A stretch of DNA of 64,000 nt from DASYTH01 sp036002505. Its GTDB lineage: Bacteria; Actinomycetota; Actinomycetes; Mycobacteriales; Pseudonocardiaceae. A model generated the notes under the pieces. That model worked only from the letters and a program-made list of their open reading frames with translations. It ran no database searches and was not told the DNA's origin. Made by a program: the position numbers and the translations under genes. The stretch covers positions 1 through 64,000 of the forward strand of contig NZ_DASYTH010000408.1 of the NCBI RefSeq assembly GCF_036002505.1. The letters run 5' to 3'. Below, in pieces: positions 58,590-64,000 of this stretch (its first letter is position 1; every line of letters starts with the position of its first letter).

Positions 58590-59909
58590 ATGGGCGCAAC
58601 AGCGACGCTGTCCACCACGCGGCTGGTGGTCGAGGGCGGGCAGGAGGTCACCTGCCCGGTCGTGGTCCGCAACTCCGGCGGGGTCGTCGACCAGTTCGTG
58701 ATCGAGGTGGTCGGTCAGCCGGGTGCGTGGGCGACGGCCGAGCCCTCGGTGGTCAACCTCGTGCCGCAGGAGGCGACCACGGTCACCATCCGGTTCGCGC
58801 CACCGCGTTCCGCCTCGATTCCGGCCGGCACCGCGCCGTTCGGCGTGCGGGTGACCTCGCAGGAGGACCCCGAGGGCTCGGTGGTGGAGGAAGGCGTCAT
58901 CGAGATCGCCGCGTTCGCCGAGCTCGCCGCCGAGGTCGTGCCGCCCAAGGTGGAGGCCGCGACCCGCGGGAAGTTCAAGGTGGCGCTGGACAACCGCGGC
59001 AACTACCCGGTGGCCGTTCGGCTCGACGCCACCGACCCGGAGGGCGAGCTGGACTTCCGGTTCAGTCGCAACGAGGTGGTCCTCGACCCGGACACCACCG
59101 AGATCGTCAAGCTACGCGCTCGCCCGCGGGACCGGTTCCTGCGCGGGCAGCCGGTGCGGCACCGGTTCGAAGTGGCGGCGATGGCCGCGGAACGCCCGCC
59201 GGTCGTCGCCGAGGCCACCCTGGTGCAGCGGCAGCTGCTGCCGAAATGGTTGGTGCCGGCGCTGATCGCGGTGGCCGCTGCGGCGCTGCTGATCGTGGGA
59301 CTGTGGTGGACGGTGCTCCGCCCGGCGGTGCGGTCGGCCGCGGGCGACGCCGCCGCGCGCCAGGCCGCCGAGGTCAAACAGGCCGCCCAGGAAGCGAAGC
59401 AGCAGGCCGATACGGCCAAACAGGAGTCCGGGCAAGCGAAGAAGAACTCTGAGGACGCGATGGGCGCGGTGGGGCTTCCGGTGCCCGGCGCGACGTCCAC
59501 ACCGGGCAGCCCCGGAACGCCCGGCGGGCCGGTGAGAACGTCCGCCCCGCCCAGCACTCCCACCGACTTCCGGATCGCCGCGAACGTGCGGAGCACCACC
59601 AACCTCACGGGCTTCACCGAGGTCCCGTTCGCCTCGCCGGCCGACAAGACGCTGGTCATCACCGACGCCATTCTGCAGAACCCGCGTGGTGACGCGGGAA
59701 CCCTGCGCATCGTCCGCGGCACCGCGAACGGGAACCAGATCCTGCTGGAGGTCGGTCTCGCCAACTTCCGGGACCTCGACGAGCACTGGGTCGAGGCGCT
59801 GCGGATCCGTCCCGGCGAGCGGATTCTGCTCCAGGTCAGCTGCCAGAACCCTGCCGACAAAGGGAACTGCACGCCCGCGGTGACCTTCTCCGGCCGTGTC
59901 GAAGGCTGA
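58590..59909 (+). CDS. NEW3/CARDB-like transmembrane protein, last gene of the eCIS operon
   Basis: The 439-residue protein has two Ig-like domains of NEW3/CARDB character (residues 1-200, VVVRNSGGVVDQFVIEVVG and FKVALDNRGNYPVAVRLDA), VQRQLLPKWLVPALIAVAAAALLIVGLWW as membrane helix (near 225), an Ala/Gln/Lys coiled-coil-like stretch (EVKQAAQEAKQQADTAKQESGQ) and a small C-terminal beta domain. It has no signal peptide, so the N-terminal domains should be cytoplasmic. It might link the cytoplasmic machine to the membrane. GAGGAG precedes ATG 58590. Confidence 0.75.
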   Translation: MGATATLSTTRLVVEGGQEVTCPVVVRNSGGVVDQFVIEVVGQPGAWATAEPSVVNLVPQEATTVTIRFAPPRSASIPAGTAPFGVRVTSQEDPEGSVVEEGVIEIAAFAELAAEVVPPKVEAATRGKFKVALDNRGNYPVAVRLDATDPEGELDFRFSRNEVVLDPDTTEIVKLRARPRDRFLRGQPVRHRFEVAAMAAERPPVVAEATLVQRQLLPKWLVPALIAVAAAALLIVGLWWTVLRPAVRSAAGDAAARQAAEVKQAAQEAKQQADTAKQESGQAKKNSEDAMGAVGLPVPGATSTPGSPGTPGGPVRTSAPPSTPTDFRIAANVRSTTNLTGFTEVPFASPADKTLVITDAILQNPRGDAGTLRIVRGTANGNQILLEVGLANFRDLDEHWVEALRIRPGERILLQVSCQNPADKGNCTPAVTFSGRVEG

Positions 59910-59923
59910 GCAGTGTTGAATTT

Positions 59924-60036
59924 GCTCGCTCCGCTCGCGTGCGCGGGCCTTGACGCGATGTCTTCCCTCCTGCGCTGCTCGGTCGCTCGTTCCTCGCTCC
60001 CTGCGCTGCTCGTCAGTCCAGACACCGCCGGCCCGC
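59924..60036 (-). repeat. 113-bp interspersed repeat, copy 2
   Basis: The reverse complement matches 10552-10664 at 110 of 113 positions. It lies between the end of the eCIS operon and the convergent LuxR gene and may end transcription there. Confidence 0.88.
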
Positions 60037-60062
60037 GCGGTGTGCACTGTGTGGAACGACTG

Positions 60063-60698
60063 TCAGATCAGGCCCTCCCGCAGGGCGAACGCCACCGCGT
60101 GCGCCCGGTTGCGGAGCTGGAAGCGGCTGGTGACGTCGTGCAGGATCCCTTTGACGGTGCGCTGCGAGTAGCAGAGCCGCTCGGCGATCTCCCGGGTCTC
60201 CAGGCCCTCGGCCACCATCCGCAGCACCTCGGCCTCGCGCACCGAGACCCCGGCCAAGTCCCACCCGCGCGGGTGCAGAACCTGGCTCTGCAGCCGGGAA
60301 ACCCGGTTGAGCAACCGGGCCAGCAGGTCCGGCGGCAGCGCGCCGTCGCCGGCCGCGGTCGCCTTGATCAGCCGCACCAGCGTGTCCGGGGTGGCCTCGG
60401 CCCGGCGGATCACCGCGGACACGCCGATGCTCACCACCTCGAGCAGGTCCGAGTCGCTCATGTCGCCGGCCACCAGCACGACGCTGCCGCAACCCTGCAC
60501 CTGCAGGCGGCGGAACAGCTGCCGCGCCGGCTCGTCCCAGCGCTCGGCCACGACCAGCACCACCGTGCGCTGGTCCTGCTCCTCGGTTTCCCCCTCGACC
60601 AGCCGGATCTCCGGCCGGGAGCGCAGTGCCGAGACGACCCCGGCCCGGGTGATGACGTCCGTCGCGTGCAGCACAACGGGGATCTGATCGGAACTCAT
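60063..60698 (-). CDS. LuxR-type regulator with a degenerate receiver domain
   Basis: The 211-residue protein has a receiver-like N-terminal domain (VVLHATDVITRAGVVSALRSRPEIRLVEG) in which the acidic pocket (DD) is HATD and the phospho-accepting Asp position is not recognisable (VVAERWDE). The C-terminal LuxR helix-turn-helix reads SVREAEVLRMVAEGLETREIAERLCYSQRTVKGILHDV. It is probably phosphorylation-independent. GGAGGG precedes the ATG. It lies downstream of a true two-component pair and converges on the eCIS operon, so a role in eCIS expression is possible. Confidence 0.82.
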   Translation of the reverse strand: MSSDQIPVVLHATDVITRAGVVSALRSRPEIRLVEGETEEQDQRTVVLVVAERWDEPARQLFRRLQVQGCGSVVLVAGDMSDSDLLEVVSIGVSAVIRRAEATPDTLVRLIKATAAGDGALPPDLLARLLNRVSRLQSQVLHPRGWDLAGVSVREAEVLRMVAEGLETREIAERLCYSQRTVKGILHDVTSRFQLRNRAHAVAFALREGLI

Positions 60699-60852
60699 GT
60701 CGGGCCCTCCCGCCAGGCCGGTGATGGCTTCCGTGTGCGTTCCATCCTGAATGCCCGACCCGCGCGAAACCATGGGACCGCTGTCCCATCTGGTCCCGTT
60801 TGGACCATCGGGTCCCAGCCACGGGTCCCAGGCGAACTGGGACCGGTCTGGG
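60699..60852. other. Intergenic region between the two LuxR-type genes
   Basis: No gene is seen. The sequence holds repeated GGGACC/GGTCCC tracts (60776-60842), such as GGGACCGCTGTCCC and GGTCCCGTTTGGACC, that could fold and terminate the upstream regulator gene or serve as an operator. Confidence 0.4.
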
Positions 60853-61491
60853 TCACCGCAGGCCTGATTCATGGGCCCGCAGGATCGCCTGCTCGCGGTC
60901 GGCGACGTCGAGCTTGCGGAAGATGCTGGTGATGTGGTTGCGCACGGTTTTCGGGCTCACCACAAGGATTCGGGCGATGGCCGCGTTGCTCTCGCCGCGC
61001 ACCATGAGGGTGAGCACCTCCCGTTCCCGCGCGGTCAGCTCGACCAGCTCGCCGTGCGGCGGTGGCGCGGTGGCGAAGAACGTGCGCACCTGGTCCGCCA
61101 CGGGCTGACCGAAGATCACTTCACCGTCGCCGACCGCCCGCACCGCGCGCACGATTTCCGCGTGCTGGGCGGTTTTCAGAATGTATCCGCGCGCACCGGC
61201 GCGCATCGCGGCGAAAACATGCTCGTCGTCGAACATGGTGAGCACGAGCACGCCGACGTTCGGCTGCTGCTGCACGATCCGCTGGGTGGCCTCGATGCCG
61301 CCGAGCCCCGGCATATTGAGGTCCATGACGACCACGTCCGGGCGCAGCGCCGCCACCGCGGCCACCGCCTGCGTGCCGGTCGCCGCCTCGCCCACCACCT
61401 GCAGACCCGGTTCGGAGTTGAGCAGCGCGGTCAGGCCGAGCCGGAACGTGGAATGGTCGTCCACGATGAGAATCCGTCGCGGCGCCGGCAT
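60853..61491 (-). CDS. NarL-type response regulator
   Basis: The 212-residue protein has an intact receiver: ILIVDDHSTFRLG (acidic pair 11-12), VVVMDLNMPG (phospho-acceptor Asp57) and GYILKTA (Lys105). The LuxR output domain reads LTAREREVLTLMVRGESNAAIARILVVSPKTVRNHITSIFRKL. It begins 4 bp after the end of the kinase gene and forms a two-component system with it. Confidence 0.92.
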   Translation of the reverse strand: MPAPRRILIVDDHSTFRLGLTALLNSEPGLQVVGEAATGTQAVAAVAALRPDVVVMDLNMPGLGGIEATQRIVQQQPNVGVLVLTMFDDEHVFAAMRAGARGYILKTAQHAEIVRAVRAVGDGEVIFGQPVADQVRTFFATAPPPHGELVELTAREREVLTLMVRGESNAAIARILVVSPKTVRNHITSIFRKLDVADREQAILRAHESGLR

Positions 61492-61495
61492 CGGT

Positions 61496-62167
61496 TCATT
61501 CCTCGTCGACCGGGAGCGTCGCCACGATCTTGGTTCCGCCGAACATGCCGGGCTCGATGGACCACCCGCCGCCGAGCTCGAGGGCCCGGTCCCGCATGGA
61601 TCGCAGCCCCACCCCCGACCAGACGGGCAGCTCGCCGCTGGGCAGGCCCACGCCGTCGTCGGCGATCTCCACCTGCAGGTGGCCGTTGAGCCGGATCCAC
61701 ACGACGCAGGACCGCGCGCGGGAATGCCGGACCATGTTGGTGAGCGCCTCGCAGGTGATCCGGTACGCGGCGACCCGCACCGGCGGGGTCAGCACGGACA
61801 GGTCGCCGAGCGAGTTCACCTCGATCTCGAGCTGCTCGCCGGCACCGGACACCCGGCTGCTCAGCGCCATGGCGTGCAGGTGAATTGCTTCGACGAGCCC
61901 GCAGCGTTCCAGCACACCCGGGTGGCTGTCGTCGGTCAGCCGGCGCAGCTCCGCGATGGCGTCGTAGAGCTCGTCCTCGAGCTGGGCCAGCAGCCGCTCG
62001 GCCGAGTCGGTGTCGCGGCGCAGCAGGTTCCGCGCGGCCCGCAGGCCGAACGCCATGCCGGTGAGGATCGGGCCGAGCCCGTCGTGGATGTCCCGGCGGA
62101 TCCGCAGGCGTTCCCGGTCGGAACCGCGACTCTCCGTCCGATACGACATGACCCGTTTCTGGCCCAC
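61496..62167 (-). CDS. Soluble NarL-type sensor histidine kinase
   Basis: About 223 residues with RRDIHDGLGPILTGMAFGL (HisKA_3 box, phospho-accepting His), EALTNMVRHSRA (N box), IADDGVGLPSG (G1) and GVGLRSMRDRALELGGG (G2). No sensor or membrane domain is present, so signal input must come from a partner protein. GTG 62167 has a strong AGAGGGGGG ribosome-binding site; ATG 62149 is an alternative. It is followed by its response regulator. Confidence 0.87.
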   Translation of the reverse strand: MGQKRVMSYRTESRGSDRERLRIRRDIHDGLGPILTGMAFGLRAARNLLRRDTDSAERLLAQLEDELYDAIAELRRLTDDSHPGVLERCGLVEAIHLHAMALSSRVSGAGEQLEIEVNSLGDLSVLTPPVRVAAYRITCEALTNMVRHSRARSCVVWIRLNGHLQVEIADDGVGLPSGELPVWSGVGLRSMRDRALELGGGWSIEPGMFGGTKIVATLPVDEE

Positions 62168-62536
62168 GTCCCCCCTCTCCGCATCCCTTCGTATCGCCGA
62201 GTTTCGACAGCCCGTTTCCACCTGGGCGCCGAAACAACCCGTTTGGGGTAATGGTCGAATACTCAAGTACACGGAGGGTTCGTCGACGCCCCGTGATACA
62301 TCCCGTGCAAATGAAGATTCGACCACAATGTGGAAACTTTCTGTCCGGCCGGTGACCAGATTGCCGCGGCGTTCCGGTCGGAGAAGTCACCGTCCGCGGG
62401 GGCAAGCCGGATTGCCCGCGCGGGCGTTCGCCTGCCTCTGGCGGCGGCGGCTCCGGCACGGCACGCTCGCGGGGGACGACGCTGTGACGGAGCGCTTGTC
62501 GACGTGCTCGCAAGCGCGCTCAGGTGAGGGGCCAGG
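62168..62536. other. Intergenic region between the kinase and the DUF4157 gene
   Basis: The first half is less GC-rich (62240-62340) and probably holds divergent promoters. GAGGGGCCAGG is the ribosome-binding site before ATG 62537. No gene is seen. Confidence 0.4.
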
Positions 62537-63268
62537 ATGCGCGGACACGGCCACGACCAGGATCTCGAGACGACGTTGCGCCCCAAGGGCGACCGCATCG
62601 AACGGGACGAGTCGGCACTGCTGGGCCGCGCCGCCGCCGCGGGCCGCCCGGACGTGCTGGGCCCGGCCGGCCTGCTCGATCTGCAGCGCGCCGTCGGCAA
62701 TGCCGGAATGTCAACATTGGTCGAAGAGGATCGTTCGCCGGTGCACGACGTCGTCAACTCCGGCGGCGGCGCCCCCCTCGACAATGCCACCCGGGCCGAC
62801 ATGGAGTCCCGCTTCGGCCAGGACTTCGGCGACGTCCGGGTGCACACCGACGGCGCCGCGCACGAGTCGGCCCGCTCGGTCAACGCCCAGGCCTACACGG
62901 TCGGCTCGGACATCGTGTTCCAGCAGGACAAGTTCGACCCCGGCTCCGACTCCGGCCGCCACATGCTCGCCCACGAGCTCACCCACGTCGTCCAGCAACG
63001 CAGCGGTCCCGTCGACGGCACCGAAGCCGGCGGCGGCATCAAACTCAGCGACCCCGCCGACCGCTTCGAACGCGAAGCCTCCACCAACGCCGACCACGTC
63101 CTGTCCCAACCTGCCGCCCCCGCGTCCCCGGTCCAGCGCTGCTCGGACGGCACCACCGAGGTGACCGCCCAGCGTGAGGGGCCGGCACCCGAAGAAGGCG
63201 AGCAGGAGGAGCCCGCCGCCCAGACCTACGTCCAGCGCGAGGGCGAGGAAGAGGAAGCGTCCGAGTAG
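62537..63268 (+). CDS. DUF4157 (eCIS core-domain) metalloprotease-like protein
   Basis: The 243-residue protein has the LQRAVGNAGM motif (50-59), SRFGQDFGDVRVHTDGAAHESARSVNAQAYTVG and RHMLAHELTHVVQQRSG, whose HELTH (146-150) is a zinc-protease HExxH. This is the DUF4157 pattern carried by many eCIS cargo proteins. The C-terminus has SPVQRC and TYVQRE motifs and an acidic tail, with no separate toxin domain. It may be cargo, a leader for other effectors, or a processing protease. Confidence 0.9.
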   Translation: MRGHGHDQDLETTLRPKGDRIERDESALLGRAAAAGRPDVLGPAGLLDLQRAVGNAGMSTLVEEDRSPVHDVVNSGGGAPLDNATRADMESRFGQDFGDVRVHTDGAAHESARSVNAQAYTVGSDIVFQQDKFDPGSDSGRHMLAHELTHVVQQRSGPVDGTEAGGGIKLSDPADRFEREASTNADHVLSQPAAPASPVQRCSDGTTEVTAQREGPAPEEGEQEEPAAQTYVQREGEEEEASE

Positions 63269-63382
63269 CCTCGGCTGTTCAAGATCGTTTGTGCACTCGG
63301 GAGGTCGGTGGAGGCACCCTTGATCGACATCGTTGCTGGTGGGACTGTTGTGGTGCCAGGTACGCCTGTGGTGCAGAAGCAA

Positions 63383-63437
63383 TGCGACGAAAGCGTCCTT
63401 CGTCGCGCCCAGCGTGCCAAAGGACGCTTTCGTCGCA
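63383..63437. repeat. KAAF-type hairpin repeat, copy 2
   Basis: The arms TGCGACGAAAGCGTCCTT (63383-63400) and AAGGACGCTTTCGTCGCA (63420-63437) are perfect 18-bp complements around a 19-base loop. It lies between the DUF4157 gene and a convergent gene. It is related to 21692-21744. Confidence 0.85.
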
Positions 63438-63475
63438 ATCGTTCCTGAAACGACCCTGCCGAGTAGCCGGACGGC

Positions 63476-64000
63476 TCACGACCGGCGCATCGGTACCATG
63501 GTGCCGTCCGGCCGCCGGCCCTCGACGATGTGTGCCAGGAACTGCGCGTACGAATCGAAAACCGGGTAGAGCGAGCCGCGCACGGGCCGGCCGTCGATCG
63601 AGTTGTCCAGCAGGTCCTCGCTCGCGAACTCGAAGATCCGCTCGTCATCATGATCTTTCAAGTCGATCGCGAGATAGGAGCGATCCGTGCCCCACCACGA
63701 GCCGATCGGGTAAACCTCGGCCTCGTCGTGGAAAAGCTCGCGCTGCTCCTCATCAGCATATCCGAGCCGGAGCTCATACCAGACCTTCTCGACGCTCTCG
63801 GAGCGCGGGCAGAGATGGATGTAGTCGTCGACGCGCACCCGCATCGGCGGATGTACGAACGCGAGCGTCGTCCGCACCTGGCGCAGCCATCGCGGCAATG
63901 TGACCTGATCGGCCGCTTCGAGCTCGTCGTACAACTCGTCGTGGTCCCGCACGAACTCGAGTGCGGAGAAGTTCGCAATGAACTGGCGCAGGTCGGCCTT
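63476..64000 (-). CDS. SUKH (SMI1/KNR4)-like protein, 5' end outside window
   Basis: The frame is open to the window edge; about 174 residues are visible. EVYPIGSWWGTDRSYLAIDLKDHDDERIFEF and YPVFDSYAQFLAHIVEG resemble the SMI1/KNR4 (SUKH) fold, common among immunity proteins of polymorphic toxins. Trp and acidic residues are frequent. Its position after the DUF4157 gene fits an immunity role, but this is inference and the family call is not firm. Confidence 0.5.
   Translation of the reverse strand, partial: KADLRQFIANFSALEFVRDHDELYDELEAADQVTLPRWLRQVRTTLAFVHPPMRVRVDDYIHLCPRSESVEKVWYELRLGYADEEQRELFHDEAEVYPIGSWWGTDRSYLAIDLKDHDDERIFEFASEDLLDNSIDGRPVRGSLYPVFDSYAQFLAHIVEGRRPDGTMVPMRRS

Noticed and set aside
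36800..59909. Possible prophage
   Set aside because: Sheath, tube and baseplate genes are present, but there is no capsid, portal, terminase, integrase, lysis or replication gene. DUF4255, the AAA+ ATPase and the DUF4157 protein mark an extracellular contractile injection system.

Overview
The window is very high-GC DNA with frequent 4-bp ATGA/GTGA gene overlaps, leaderless TANNNT-N6-ATG/GTG promoters, NgcEFG-type aminosugar uptake, DasR-like (dre) operators and several interspersed palindromic repeats. This points to a filamentous actinomycete, probably of the Pseudonocardiaceae/Amycolatopsis type; the genus is an inference. No tRNA, rRNA, CRISPR array, integrase or complete transposon is visible.

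Left part (1-13.1 kb): sugar-acid catabolism. A uronate-dehydrogenase-like SDR, 2-oxoglutarate-semialdehyde dehydrogenase, a polyol/sugar dehydrogenase, an IlvD/EDD sugar-acid dehydratase, an IclR regulator, 5-dehydro-4-deoxyglucarate dehydratase, glucarate dehydratase and a coupled protein of unknown function. Together they would convert uronates, aldarates and pentonates to 2-oxoglutarate. A frameshifted membrane protein, an AhpD-like protein, a two-domain VOC protein and an SGNH hydrolase are interspersed.

Middle part (13.1-36.4 kb): chitin and glycan use plus assorted small operons. A ROK regulator precedes ngcEFG, and a GH18 chitinase and the ngc locus both carry dre-like sites, so they look like one DasR-type regulon. 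Others are a secreted GDSL esterase, Ogt, GNAT, a miniature P450-like protein, a frameshifted TetR gene, a truncated membrane protein, an isochorismatase, a GlxA-type regulator, a sortase with its likely substrate, an ECF sigma factor fused to a zinc anti-sigma domain and an extracellular domain, a deleted GH27 pseudogene, ArsR/SRPBCC, a Cys/Met-metabolism PLP enzyme, and a ROK kinase with GH2 beta-mannosidase divergent from LacI.

Right part (36.8-63.3 kb): a contractile injection system of the eCIS type. DUF4255 and AAA+ ATPase genes are followed by a minus-strand NTPase/receptor pair. A long plus-strand operon then encodes sheath, tube, a CPDCG protein, a 52-residue DUF6760-like protein, a 953-residue Pro-rich repeat protein, second tube, LysM, VgrG-like spike, PAAR, gp25, baseplate J and tail protein I. 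The operon ends with three envelope-type proteins: zinc ribbon-TM-discoidin, secreted vWA-PKD, and NEW3-like-TM. A NarL-type kinase/regulator pair, a pseudo-receiver LuxR protein, a DUF4157 protein and a partial SUKH-like gene close the window. No capsid, terminase or integrase is present, so this is not a prophage.

The strongest novelty candidates are the NTPase/receptor pair inside the eCIS locus, the envelope module on its operon, the Pro-rich repeat protein, the sigma/anti-sigma fusion next to the sortase pair, and three interspersed repeat families: a 21-bp-period dyad in three copies, a 113-bp element in two copies, and a KAAF-type hairpin in two copies.
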